Shown here: in pieces, positions 26,115 to 35,421 of the stretch
Position numbering within the stretch: the stretch's first letter is position 1
Layout of the letters: every line of letters begins with the position of its first letter
Source: Thalassotalea sp. G2M2-11
Lineage (GTDB): Bacteria > Pseudomonadota > Gammaproteobacteria > Enterobacterales > Alteromonadaceae
Assembly: GCF_017168195.1 (NCBI RefSeq)
Contig: NZ_JADNYL010000001.1
Location: 62,001-126,000, forward strand
Direction of reading: 5' to 3'
DNA length: 64,000 nt
The notes under the pieces: generated by a model
What the model was told of the DNA's origin: nothing
The model's input: only the letters and a program-made list of their open reading frames with translations
Databases searched by the model: none
Program-made: the position numbers and the translations under genes

Positions 26115-27530
26115 TCATGTATGTAGTTCCGTGTAACGTTGTAACAGTTTTTTTTCTACATAATGTGACTGTAATGGAGGATCTATAAAGTATCCTTGAA
26201 TATAAGAAACTCCTAATAATTTAATGAGTTCATACTGTTCGACTTGTTCAATACCTTCTACAACTATTTTGAAGTCCAATTGCGAAGCCATGTTCACGAT
26301 GGAGCGTAAAATTTTATTGTATTTGTTATTTTGTATTGCTTGTGCAATAAAGAGTTGATCTATTTTTAATACGTCAACAGGTAGAGTGGCTAGAAGTGAT
26401 AATGAACTAAAACCAGTTCCGAAGTCATCGATGGCAATTTTGACGCCTTCATTTCTCAGTTTCTCCAACTGTAAAATAAGTTCAGGAGATGCGTCAACAA
26501 AGCAAGACTCAGTAATTTCAATCATTAGAGACTTTGCTGGTAAATCAAATTTATTAATAGCTGCTATTACCCATGGGTGTAAACAACGATGTTTAAGTTG
26601 AATACCAGAGACATTGACAGAAATTCTTGTTTCTTTCATACCTGCATTGTACCAAGAGGCCATTTGTCGACATGCTTCATCTAGTATCCAATCACCTAAC
26701 TCAAGTATTAAATTTGAATCTTCGGCAATAGGAATGAACTCTGAAGGGGATATATGGCCCTCAATAGGGTGCTGCCAGCGGATTAATGCTTCGAAATAAT
26801 TTATTTCGAGACTATTTACGTTAACAATTGGTTGATACGAGAGGGTAAAGCTATTTGATGCAAGTGCTAAGCGCATTTCTTCAACCAAGTAGTGGTGTCG
26901 GCGCATTTTTTTACTCATTGTTGACGAATATACGTAACAAAGCCCTCGACCGTTTGCTTTCGCGTGATACATGGCAACATCTGCCATTTGTAATAAGGCA
27001 TTTGGAGTTGTTGAGGAATTTTTTGGATAAATTGCAATACCAATACTTGCGCTTATATTGATACTTTTGTTTGCTATAAGGAACCCTTTTTTTAGTTCAA
27101 ATATAATATTTTGCGCGATGCGAATCGTGTCTTCTGAAGACTTGAGCTTATGGATAAAAATGGCAAATTTATCTCCTCCTAAGCGCGCAAGGTTTAGTTC
27201 AAACGTTTGAGGTGACATTTTAAAGCTCAGTTTTTCAGTGCACACTACCGAACGAAGACATTCAGATACTTGCTTTAGTAATTCATCTCCAAATGAAAGA
27301 CCAAAGGAGTTATTGATTTGTTTAAAGTCGTCTAAATCAATAAATAAAAGCCCACTTTGGTATTCATTTTTTGCAGAAATAATGAGTCGTTGTTTAATAT
27401 GTTCTAAAAACTCCTGACGATCGATCAGCTTAGTCAATTTATCACAATGGGCAATATTTTCTATTTGCTTATGTTTAGTTTTGGTTTTCATGATTAAATC
27501 GCTGAAAAATGAGTGTAGATTGCTCTGCAT
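26115..27530 (-). CDS. GGDEF-EAL protein with a degenerate GGDKF site
   Basis: About 471 residues from the ATG at 27530 (the start is uncertain: TTG at 27560 or ATG at 27491 are alternatives). The GGDEF domain carries LGGDKF, where Lys replaces the second catalytic acidic residue, so cyclase activity is doubtful. The EAL domain keeps EALIRW, ITES, DDFGTG, LKID, VEGIE and the Q of IQGYF, so phosphodiesterase activity is likely. It is predicted to degrade c-di-GMP, possibly GTP-regulated through the degenerate domain. There is no membrane segment or clear N-terminal sensor. It lies downstream of the HD-GYP gene on the same strand. Confidence 0.85.
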   Translation of the reverse strand: MQSNLHSFFSDLIMKTKTKHKQIENIAHCDKLTKLIDRQEFLEHIKQRLIISAKNEYQSGLLFIDLDDFKQINNSFGLSFGDELLKQVSECLRSVVCTEKLSFKMSPQTFELNLARLGGDKFAIFIHKLKSSEDTIRIAQNIIFELKKGFLIANKSINISASIGIAIYPKNSSTTPNALLQMADVAMYHAKANGRGLCYVYSSTMSKKMRRHHYLVEEMRLALASNSFTLSYQPIVNVNSLEINYFEALIRWQHPIEGHISPSEFIPIAEDSNLILELGDWILDEACRQMASWYNAGMKETRISVNVSGIQLKHRCLHPWVIAAINKFDLPAKSLMIEITESCFVDASPELILQLEKLRNEGVKIAIDDFGTGFSSLSLLATLPVDVLKIDQLFIAQAIQNNKYNKILRSIVNMASQLDFKIVVEGIEQVEQYELIKLLGVSYIQGYFIDPPLQSHYVEKKLLQRYTELHT

Positions 27531-27604
27531 ATATTTACTTTTTTTTACTTGATGTCTCAAAATTTAGTCTCAATGAAATAAAGATTAGAACCTAGACTAT
27601 TGGT

Positions 27605-27808
27605 TTAATCTCGAAGCTCTATCATGTCTTTATTAGACCGAAAATTGAGCTGAGTTAATGTTTGGCACTGGCTCTGATATGTGCTGCCTTGCCAGTTAAA
27701 AAAGCTTATATCGTACCCCGTTAAAGCTTCATCGTAGTTGTGTGCTACCCGTACACATGGATTTCTACCTCTCAGTAATAGGATAATGTCAGTTAATTCT
27801 GCTTTCAT
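27605..27808 (-). CDS. Possible small gene between the two c-di-GMP genes
   Basis: A 67-residue open frame starting 29 bases after the HD-GYP stop and ending 75 bases before the GGDKF-EAL start, all on one strand. The composition looks protein-like (LTDIILLLRGRNPCVRVAHN, YDISFFNWQGS), but no Shine-Dalgarno sequence is visible. Unrecognised. It may be a real small member of the operon or a chance frame. Confidence 0.45.
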   Translation of the reverse strand: MKAELTDIILLLRGRNPCVRVAHNYDEALTGYDISFFNWQGSTYQSQCQTLTQLNFRSNKDMIELRD

Positions 27809-27837
27809 TTTTTCGTTAGCACTGCCGTTGATAATGA

Positions 27838-28896
27838 TTAACAGCTTATTAGTTGTTCAATGTCTTTTGCCTGAATGATTAGTGGCGCAGGAGTTCCATT
27901 TGTGAGCTTGTTCTCTACAACGCTATAACCAGTTTTGGGGTTATAAGAGAGTACTTTGAATTGCGCATCATTTTTTAGAGAAATTATTGAACCAGGAGGA
28001 TAAAGCCCCATAGCTTCGATAAATCTGAGAGTTAATCTGTGATCAAGTTTAGTATTTATGTTATGTACTAAGCTTTTTATTGCTTCTATTGGGGAAACAG
28101 CTTTTCTGTATACTCGGTTTCGTGTTAACGCTTCAAACATGCAGGTGATATTAAGCATGCGGGAATACAAGCTTATTTCCCGGCCCTTTAAGCCACTTGG
28201 ATAACCCGAACCATCAATATTCTCATGATGATGTTTAATCGTGTTCAAAATGAGTTCAGAAAATGTGTTCTCTTTTTTCAATATATCAACGCCAATTTTG
28301 GTATGGTTTTCAATATACTTACGCTCATTTTTGCTGATAAATGCAGAGTTAAGAAGTTCTTTAGGCGCCGATAACATGCCTACGTCATGTAGCATGGCCG
28401 CTATAGCAATGTCTAGCAATTGGGTTTTTTTGACGCCAATATGTTTGGCAAAGACCAAGAAAAAAACAAATACCCTAATAGATTTTTCAGCGAGTGAATT
28501 ATCTTTTTCTTCAAGCATGTTTAGGTATAAGTATGATTCTGTTTCACATAATATTTTATTGGTGAACGTTCCAATAAAATTTATTAAAAAATGACTATCA
28601 ATGCGATCGCCTCGTTGAATTTTATCGAAGAACTGCACAAGTATTTTTTTGGCTTTGTTTCTTTCTAGCTTGGCAGCATTAATTGCGTCAATTTGGTTTT
28701 GTTGTTTGATGTTTGTAGTTGAAACACTTTTAGCGGGATCGATAAAAACAAAGTCGCACTCAGTTTTAAGACGTTCGAGTAGTTTTTGATCTTTTATTAA
28801 GAATGAATGGCGAAAAAATGAGGTGTCAAGCCAATTTCGGTCAAGCTTGGCTACGTACATTCCTACGGTCAAATTATATACACTAGTCTTAATCAT
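27838..28896 (-). CDS. HD-GYP c-di-GMP phosphodiesterase
   Basis: A 352-residue protein with a DUF3391-like N-terminal region (about 1-110) and an HD-GYP domain (about 115-300). Key motifs are seen: MLHDVGML, HTKIG, HHENIDGSGYP and the ALTRNRVYRKA segment. All metal-binding and GYP residues look intact, so it should hydrolyse c-di-GMP. The ATG is preceded by TGGA. The 5' untranslated region contains a nested hairpin (28916-28957). Confidence 0.9.
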   Translation of the reverse strand: MIKTSVYNLTVGMYVAKLDRNWLDTSFFRHSFLIKDQKLLERLKTECDFVFIDPAKSVSTTNIKQQNQIDAINAAKLERNKAKKILVQFFDKIQRGDRIDSHFLINFIGTFTNKILCETESYLYLNMLEEKDNSLAEKSIRVFVFFLVFAKHIGVKKTQLLDIAIAAMLHDVGMLSAPKELLNSAFISKNERKYIENHTKIGVDILKKENTFSELILNTIKHHHENIDGSGYPSGLKGREISLYSRMLNITCMFEALTRNRVYRKAVSPIEAIKSLVHNINTKLDHRLTLRFIEAMGLYPPGSIISLKNDAQFKVLSYNPKTGYSVVENKLTNGTPAPLIIQAKDIEQLISC

Positions 28897-29213
28897 GATA
28901 ATTCCATCATTTAGACTTGCCTAGCTCTGGTTTCGCTAGAGTGTTCCAATAGGCAAGCCATATTTCTAACAAAGATAGCTCTACTATCGCAGTTAGGGTA
29001 AAAATAAGGCTACCATCCCATTGGTAAATATAATAATCCTTTGACATCTATCGCTGATAAAATCGACCATAGATGATCAGCTGCGGATAATACTAAAAGA
29101 GAATTTTATTTGCAAATAACTAAAACGATCTGCTTATGGGTAAAGTATGTGGTTTTTGTTTTACAGTAAGCATTATATAATTTAGAACAAATGCACTAAG
29201 AGTAAGAGTTTTT
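28897..29213. other. Divergent intergenic region between HD-GYP and tesB genes
   Basis: 317 bases holding the promoters of both genes. Next to the HD-GYP start, CTTGCCTA (28916) pairs with TAGGCAAG (28950), enclosing CTCT/AGAG. I could not fit it to a known c-di-GMP riboswitch. No other feature was seen. Confidence 0.5.
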
Positions 29214-30071
29214 ATGAGCCAGGTTTTAAATGATTTATTGGCGTTGTTAACGCTGGAGAAGATAGAGCAGGGGTTATTTCGTGGTCAAAGCCAAGATCTT
29301 GGTTTTAAAGCATTGTTTGGCGGCCAAGTGATGGGACAAGCATTATCTGCGGCACAAGAAACCGTCGAATCTACCCGCCATATTCATTCTTTACATTCTT
29401 ATTTTTTACGTCCTGGTGATGCACAAAAGCCAGTTGTGTATGATGTTGAAAATATTCGCGATGGTCGAAGTTTTAACACTCGTCGGGTGCAGGCGATTCA
29501 AAATGGCAAGGCTATCTTTTATATGACTGCATCTTTTCAGCAAGAAGAGCAAGGCTTTGAACATCAAAATACTATGCCTAAGGTTGAGGGACCTGAAGAG
29601 CTTCCTTCATTTAGTGACTTTATTTTTGATCATCAGCAGCTTATTCCAGAAAATGTCAGGGGTAAGTTTTTATCTGAAAAACCGATAGAATTACGCCCTG
29701 TTGAACAATATAATTGGATTAAGCCCGAACAGTCTGAGCCTATTTGCCATATGTGGATTAAGGCTAATGGTAACTTGCCAGATGATCCGCGCATTCATAA
29801 ATATATGTTGGCGTATACGTCAGACTTTCATTTTCTACCAACGGCATTATTCCCCCATGGTGTGAGTCACTGGCAGCCGAACTTTCAAATTGCCACCATA
29901 GACCATGCTATGTGGTTTCATCGTCCATTTCGCTTTGATCAATGGTTATTATATGTGATGGAAAGCCCTACCACTATGGGGGGACGTGGGCTGGTACGTG
30001 GTCAGATATACAATCAAGCTGGCGAGTTAGTGGCAACCACTATGCAAGAAGGCGTTATCCGACAACGTTAA
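29214..30071 (+). CDS. tesB: Acyl-CoA thioesterase II
   Basis: A 285-residue double-hotdog thioesterase of TesB length. Signature parts are LFRGQSQDLGFKALFGGQVMGQAL near the N-terminus, HSLHSYFLRPGD, and TIDHAMWFHRPFRFDQWLLY with the catalytic Asp region; the C-terminus keeps GRGLVRGQIYNQAGELVAT. It hydrolyses medium- to long-chain acyl-CoAs. It is a single gene, convergent with the YbdG-like channel gene three bases away. Confidence 0.95.
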   Translation: MSQVLNDLLALLTLEKIEQGLFRGQSQDLGFKALFGGQVMGQALSAAQETVESTRHIHSLHSYFLRPGDAQKPVVYDVENIRDGRSFNTRRVQAIQNGKAIFYMTASFQQEEQGFEHQNTMPKVEGPEELPSFSDFIFDHQQLIPENVRGKFLSEKPIELRPVEQYNWIKPEQSEPICHMWIKANGNLPDDPRIHKYMLAYTSDFHFLPTALFPHGVSHWQPNFQIATIDHAMWFHRPFRFDQWLLYVMESPTTMGGRGLVRGQIYNQAGELVATTMQEGVIRQR

Positions 30072-30074
30072 CAT

Positions 30075-31313
30075 TTAACGTTGTCGCCAATCGGCACCAC
30101 TTGGATGCTGGAATACGCGTAATTCAAATACTGGCACCATGGCATAAAGGTGATCAAATATATCGGCTTGAATGCTTTCATAATTGACCCAGTTCTGATC
30201 ATTACTGAAAAAGTATAATTCCAAAGGTAAGCCTGTGGCCGTTGCGGGCAATTGCCTGACCATGCAGGTCATTTGCTGGTGTACTTTGTCATGTTGGCGT
30301 AAATAAGCTTCAATGTAGGCGCGAAAAGTACCAATGTTGGTGAGTTGCCTTTGATTGACCAAATCATTATCTGTAATGCCATTTTGTTGATTGTATGCGG
30401 TAATTGCTTGCTGCTTGTCCATTAAGTACTGCTTAATCAACTTAACCTGACTTAACCGCTCAATATCATCTGATTGATAAAAATGAATGCTGGAAATATC
30501 AATGGTGATGGTTCGTTTGATGCGCCGACCACCAGAAGCAAACATATCGCGCCAATTTTTAAATGAGCCACTGATCAAAGCGTAGGTTGGTACAGTGGTG
30601 ACGGTACGATCAAAATTTTGTACTTTGACGGTATTCAGCCCAATTTCTAAGACATCACCGTCTGCTCCATATTGGGGGATTTCAATCCAATCACCTGGTG
30701 CGAGCATTTTATTCGCTGATATTTGAATACTGGCGACTAAGCCTTTTATTGTGTCTTGAAATACGAGTAATAACACGGCTGTTAAGGCACCTAAACCACT
30801 TAATAAATAAATGGGTGACTTATCAAGAATAAATGAAATGGATAAAATACTGGTGACTAGGTAGATGATAAGCTTGATCACCTGAATGGTGGCATTAAGG
30901 GGTAAATAGCGCTTACTGGCCGATTGTTGTGATAAGCTTTTAATCACATTTAAAATCGCATCAAGTGTTCTTGCCACTTGAAAAGCAACCGCCACTTTGG
31001 TGGCAACAATTAGAATCGTGAGGGTAATTGTTTCTTGTGCCAATAGTTGCGGAGCAAGAAACCATAAGGTGAGTAATGGTATGATTAACGCTATGCGCTC
31101 GAAGACTTTATGTTCAAGTATTAAATCATCCCACTGGTTGCGAGAACGCATAACCAAATGATTAATTAGTGACAGTAACTTATATTTTGTAAAATAATAG
31201 GCAAGAGCGCATAGCACTAAGGTAATTGCTAAACCTATCAACAATGTCGCGAGTGCTAGGTTGTCAGAGGAAACCCCTTGTTCAGTTAACCATGAAGAAA
31301 TAAACGCTAGCAT
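30075..31313 (-). CDS. MscS-family mechanosensitive channel, YbdG-like
   Basis: A 412-residue protein with about five membrane segments followed by the MscS pore helix and beta domain (LLSGLGALTAVLLLVFQDTIKGLVASIQISANKM region; then LAPGDWIEIPQYGADGDVLEIG and FKNWRDMFASGGRRIKRTI). Length and the long cytoplasmic domain fit the YbdG/miniconductance type. It starts 12 bases after the YihG-like gene, with AAGGA before the ATG, so the two form an operon. Confidence 0.9.
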   Translation of the reverse strand: MLAFISSWLTEQGVSSDNLALATLLIGLAITLVLCALAYYFTKYKLLSLINHLVMRSRNQWDDLILEHKVFERIALIIPLLTLWFLAPQLLAQETITLTILIVATKVAVAFQVARTLDAILNVIKSLSQQSASKRYLPLNATIQVIKLIIYLVTSILSISFILDKSPIYLLSGLGALTAVLLLVFQDTIKGLVASIQISANKMLAPGDWIEIPQYGADGDVLEIGLNTVKVQNFDRTVTTVPTYALISGSFKNWRDMFASGGRRIKRTITIDISSIHFYQSDDIERLSQVKLIKQYLMDKQQAITAYNQQNGITDNDLVNQRQLTNIGTFRAYIEAYLRQHDKVHQQMTCMVRQLPATATGLPLELYFFSNDQNWVNYESIQADIFDHLYAMVPVFELRVFQHPSGADWRQR

Positions 31314-31325
31314 GTTAATCCTTGA

Positions 31326-32306
31326 TTATTGTTGTTGATGAAGCTTAGCCAGTTTCTCATCTTTGTCGAGCCATAATTGATTGACCCATTTTTGAAAGCG
31401 AATTTTATGTGCTCTGTCGTTGATGTAGTCGCCCGTGAGGGAATGATCAATATCAGTAATGTTGATGTCGACTTGCACTTGTTGCATCTTACCACATAAG
31501 AAATCAATAAAATTAGGCGTTTTATTGGGATAGTAAATGGTGACATCGAGTACTTTATTTAATTGATCCCCCATGGTCGACATCACAAAGCCAATGCCAC
31601 CAGCCTTAGGTTTTAATAAGTGCTTAAATGGTGAATGTTGCGCTTGATGTTTTGCTTTAGTAAAGCGGGTACCTTCGATAAAGTTCATGATAGATACGGG
31701 TTTATGTTTGAATTTTTGACACGCTTTTTGGGTGGTTTCAATATCTTTCCCTTTAAGGTGCGGATTTTTTTTAATAAAGCTTTGGCTATAACGTTTCATA
31801 AATGGAAAGTCTAACGCCCACCAAGCAATACCAAGAAAAGGCACATACAATAATTCTTTTTTTAGAAAGAACTTGAGAAAAGGTACTTTACCGTGCAACA
31901 CCCGTTGTAGCACCAATATATCGACCCATGATTGATGATTGGCGATAACAAGATACCATTGCTTTTTCTCTAATTTTTCTAAACCATTCACTGAAATCTT
32001 CGTTTTGGTGAATATTTTTTGGTTGATGGTATTAAGAGCGACCCAATTACTGGCCATTTGATCGAGTAAATAACTAAAAAATTTACGCCAGCCGTGGAAA
32101 GGTAAAATGGCTTTTAACAGCGAAAATAAAATGATTGGTATGAGCCATAAAAAAGTATTGATGGCGTATAAACAAAAAGACAAGAACCCAATTAATATTG
32201 ATGGCAAAAAACTTAACATAATGCAATATATACAATAATTAACCCATTGATAGAGGGTATCATAAAGCGATTTACTTTCCCTTTCAGCTAAATTTTTACT
32301 TTTCAT
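31326..32306 (-). CDS. yihG: PlsC-type acyltransferase, YihG-like
   Basis: About 326 residues from the ATG at 32306 (an upstream TTG frame adds six residues). An N-terminal membrane region (about 20-70) precedes the acyltransferase domain, with the catalytic NHQSWVDI (HX4D), PFMKRYS, FIEGTRFT (EGTR) and GGIGFV blocks. It belongs to the lysophosphatidic-acid acyltransferase superfamily; the E. coli relative YihG is encoded next to polA. It is the first gene of a two-gene operon with the mechanosensitive channel. Confidence 0.85.
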   Translation of the reverse strand: MKSKNLAERESKSLYDTLYQWVNYCIYCIMLSFLPSILIGFLSFCLYAINTFLWLIPIILFSLLKAILPFHGWRKFFSYLLDQMASNWVALNTINQKIFTKTKISVNGLEKLEKKQWYLVIANHQSWVDILVLQRVLHGKVPFLKFFLKKELLYVPFLGIAWWALDFPFMKRYSQSFIKKNPHLKGKDIETTQKACQKFKHKPVSIMNFIEGTRFTKAKHQAQHSPFKHLLKPKAGGIGFVMSTMGDQLNKVLDVTIYYPNKTPNFIDFLCGKMQQVQVDINITDIDHSLTGDYINDRAHKIRFQKWVNQLWLDKDEKLAKLHQQQ

Positions 32307-32517
32307 TATTATACTGGCTAACAACTAATCAAATATAATCTTTCTATTGTTTTTATGGTCAATTAATCTAAGTAAATGTCCAAAAATGTTCTACTATCAT
32401 TTGTAATTGCCCTAAAGCAATCAAAAGAACAATTCTTTCTAACAAAGGTCAGACCTTTATTTGCATCTATAATTGAATCAAGGCATTCTAATAGTAAGTT
32501 TATAGAATGGAGGATTA

Positions 32518-33630
32518 ATGGATTTTAAAAGAGCGGTGATAAAAGTAGGAAGCGCGTTAATCGCGCCAACAAGCAATGGTTGTAGCGGTCAGTATGCGCT
32601 AGCAATCGCACAATTTATCACCAACTGTCAACACCAAGGTAAAGAAATCATACTCGTCTCATCCGGTGGAGTTGCTGCAGGTCGCAGTATTATCCATCAC
32701 GGTTCCCCTGAATTATCTGTGACTACACGTAAAGCGATGGCCTCTGTAGGGCAAATGCAAATGATGGCCAATTGGCAGCGTTTTTTTGATAACCCGTGCA
32801 GTCAAATTTTAATCACCCAAAGTGATTTAGCCGATCGGGCGCGCTTTATCAGCATTAAAGAAACCATCAATGTGCAATTGGCCAATGGTGTATTACCAAT
32901 TGTTAATGAAAATGATACGGTCAAAACCGATGAACTTGCTGTTGGCGACAACGATAACCTCGCTGCATTAGTTGCACAAGTGTGTGAAGCAGATTGCTTG
33001 TTTATTTTAAGTGATATAGATGGCGTATACACCAAAGACCCGAAAGTGAACAGCGATGCTGAATTAGTGCCTGAAATCACCGAAATTACCGATGCAATAT
33101 ATGCCATGGCAGGTACTAGCCGAAGTCACCTCGCTACAGGTGGCATGAAAACAAAGATTGAAGCTGCTGAAAAAGCAATTGAGCATGGTATTGATACTTA
33201 TATTCTCAATGGTAGCAAGAGTGAAACGTTCGCTTCTTTATTACAGGGTAATAATCCAGGTACTCGCTTTACCGCTGAAAAAGAGATTATTACTGCAAAG
33301 AAACATTGGTTAAAACACACATTAAAGAGTCAGGGACAGATTACTTTAGACGCAGGTGCGGTTGATGCACTAGTGAATAAAGGCGCATCGCTGTTACCGT
33401 CAGGGATTATATCTGTCAGTAATACTTTCCAAGCGGGTGATACTATCGAATTGCTCGATGATACGACAAAGGAAATTATTGCTAAAGGTATTTGCTTATA
33501 CAACCACAACGATCTAAGACGCATTATGGGTAAGCATAGTGATGAGATCGATACGATACTGGGTCATAATTATGGCGATGTGATTGTACATCGTGATGAC
33601 ATGGTGATCCTGAAAGAATACAGCAAATAA
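32518..33630 (+). CDS. proB: Glutamate 5-kinase
   Basis: A 370-residue enzyme catalysing the first step of proline synthesis. The amino-acid kinase domain (about 1-255) has VIKVGSALI, LVSSGGVAAG, NENDTV and GTGGM-like ATGGMKTKIEAA motifs; a C-terminal PUA domain (about 280-370) is present. GGAGG precedes the ATG. It is the first gene of the proBA operon, 35 bases before proA. Confidence 0.97.
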   Translation: MDFKRAVIKVGSALIAPTSNGCSGQYALAIAQFITNCQHQGKEIILVSSGGVAAGRSIIHHGSPELSVTTRKAMASVGQMQMMANWQRFFDNPCSQILITQSDLADRARFISIKETINVQLANGVLPIVNENDTVKTDELAVGDNDNLAALVAQVCEADCLFILSDIDGVYTKDPKVNSDAELVPEITEITDAIYAMAGTSRSHLATGGMKTKIEAAEKAIEHGIDTYILNGSKSETFASLLQGNNPGTRFTAEKEIITAKKHWLKHTLKSQGQITLDAGAVDALVNKGASLLPSGIISVSNTFQAGDTIELLDDTTKEIIAKGICLYNHNDLRRIMGKHSDEIDTILGHNYGDVIVHRDDMVILKEYSK

Positions 33631-33665
33631 GTACCGTACAAGTTAACCAAATATAGAGTAATAAA

Positions 33666-34922
33666 ATGACTACTTTTTCTATGGAAGCCATGGCAGCGAA
33701 CAGTAAAGTTGCTAGCCGTGTTGCTGCACAACTGACAACAGTTGAAAAAAATAATCTTTTAAATCAAATGGCTGATGCAATTGAAGCATCTGCTGACACT
33801 ATCATTACTGAAAACAAAAAAGACATTGATGCAGGCGAGGCTAAAGGTTTAACTAGTGCCATGCTTGATAGACTATTGCTAACGCCAGAGCGTGTTAAAG
33901 ATATTAGTGATGCTATTCGTGAAATTGCGACACTGACTGATCCTGTTGGCGATATTAGTAACCTATCTCTACGTCCAAATGGCATGCAAGTGGGTAAAAT
34001 GCGTATCCCACTGGGTGTGATTGCGATGATTTATGAAGCGAGACCAAACGTCACTGCAGAAGCGGCGGCGTTGTGTATTAAATCAGGTAATGCCGTTATT
34101 TTGCGAGGTGGTTCAGAAGCTATCCACAGCAATTTGGCATTAGCACAGTGCTTACATCAAGTACTGGAACAGCAGAATATCGATAAAAATATTGTGGGAG
34201 TTATCCCAGATACTAGCCGTGGCGTTATCGAGCAGTTATTAAAACAGCGTGAGACTATCGATTTGGTCATCCCTCGTGGGGGTGAAGGCTTGATTCGCTA
34301 TGTCACTGAAAACAGCCAGATCCCTGTGATTCAGCATTTTAAAGGGGTTTGTCATTTATTTATTGATAAAGCAGCTGATCTCAATAAAGCAGTTGATATT
34401 CTAATCAATGGTAAAACTCAACGACCTAGTGCCTGCAATTCAATTGAAACGTTACTTGTGCATCAAGAGATTGCCGAGCAATTTTTACCGTTAGCGGCAA
34501 AGGCTCTTGCAGATGCAGCACAAGTAAAAGTGCATGCCTGTGCGCAAAGCTTACCGTATTTTGAACAAGCAGAGCCCGCTAGTGAAGAGGATTATCATGC
34601 AGAATACTTGGCGCAAGAAATTGCGGTTAAAGTGGTGGCAAGCTTTGATGACGCGGTTAGTCATATCAATGAATACACCTCTGATCACACTGAGGTCATA
34701 GTGAGCCAAGATACTTCACGAACTCAGCAGTTTATTCGCCAGATTAACTCGTCTGTTGTAATGGTGAATGCCTCATCAAGATTTTCTGATGGTGGGCAAT
34801 TAGGGTTAGGCTCAGAAATTGGTATTTCTACCAGTAAATTACATGCCTACGGTCCTATGGGCTTAGCATCACTCACCACTGAAAAATTTGTGGTCTATGG
34901 TGATGGGCAAGTCAGAGCATAA
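33666..34922 (+). CDS. proA: Gamma-glutamyl phosphate reductase
   Basis: A 418-residue aldehyde-dehydrogenase-fold enzyme reducing glutamyl-5-phosphate to the semialdehyde. Signature parts are MIYEARPNVTAEAAALCIKS, ILRGGSEAIHSN, the catalytic cysteine in RPSACNSIETLL and DGGQLGLGSEIGISTSK near the end. It works with ProB and is translated from the same transcript. Confidence 0.97.
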   Translation: MTTFSMEAMAANSKVASRVAAQLTTVEKNNLLNQMADAIEASADTIITENKKDIDAGEAKGLTSAMLDRLLLTPERVKDISDAIREIATLTDPVGDISNLSLRPNGMQVGKMRIPLGVIAMIYEARPNVTAEAAALCIKSGNAVILRGGSEAIHSNLALAQCLHQVLEQQNIDKNIVGVIPDTSRGVIEQLLKQRETIDLVIPRGGEGLIRYVTENSQIPVIQHFKGVCHLFIDKAADLNKAVDILINGKTQRPSACNSIETLLVHQEIAEQFLPLAAKALADAAQVKVHACAQSLPYFEQAEPASEEDYHAEYLAQEIAVKVVASFDDAVSHINEYTSDHTEVIVSQDTSRTQQFIRQINSSVVMVNASSRFSDGGQLGLGSEIGISTSKLHAYGPMGLASLTTEKFVVYGDGQVRA

Positions 34923-34934
34923 TAACTGCTAAAC

Positions 34935-34970
34935 GCAGCCTAATACTTAGATATTAGGCTGCTATCTCTT
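34935..34970 (+). terminator. Hairpin terminator of proBA
   Basis: GCAGCCTAATA / TATTAGGCTGC makes a perfect 11-bp stem, 13 bases after proA; the tail TATCTCTTT is only moderately T-rich. Confidence 0.7.
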
Positions 34971-35088
34971 TACCAATCGCTCATGCTTACTCAAATGACT
35001 ACTCAACCCACCCCAGTTTGACGTACAATAGCCAGTAATATAAGCAATACGCTTATGGTTTTTGTTTTCAACGTTGAGGTAAGTAATC

Positions 35089-35421
35089 ATGACGGAAGTG
35101 GTTTTTAAACATATGCATATTAATGAATTATATGCAGTGTTAGCAGAGCAGAGCCATGTAGTTGTTGATATTCGAGATCCGGCTTCTTTTCAAGCAAGCC
35201 ATATTCCAAATGCAATTCACTTAACCAATGATAATATCAGCGACTTTATACGCGAAGCTGATCTAGACGCGCCGCTTGTGGTGTGTTGCTATCATGGTAA
35301 TTCAAGTCAGCAAGCTGCGCAGTTTTTAGCAAGCCAGGACTTTACTGATGTCTACTCCCTTGATGGCGGTTTTGTTGATTGGCAATTACATTACCCTGAG
35401 CATATTGAAAAGGGTGCATAA
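35089..35421 (+). CDS. glpE: Thiosulfate sulfurtransferase GlpE (rhodanese)
   Basis: A 110-residue single-domain rhodanese. The catalytic cysteine sits in VVCCYHGNSSQQAA, and VVDIRDPASFQASHIPNA is the CDC25-like region. It transfers sulfane sulfur to thiol acceptors. The stop overlaps the start of glpG (TAATGA), so the two are translationally coupled, as in E. coli, where both lie in the glp locus. No glycerol genes are present here. Confidence 0.93.
   Translation: MTEVVFKHMHINELYAVLAEQSHVVVDIRDPASFQASHIPNAIHLTNDNISDFIREADLDAPLVVCCYHGNSSQQAAQFLASQDFTDVYSLDGGFVDWQLHYPEHIEKGA

Noticed and set aside
28916-28957. c-di-GMP (GEMM) riboswitch in the HD-GYP leader
   Set aside because: The hairpin is real, but the conserved GEMM bases and two-helix arrangement could not be recognised.
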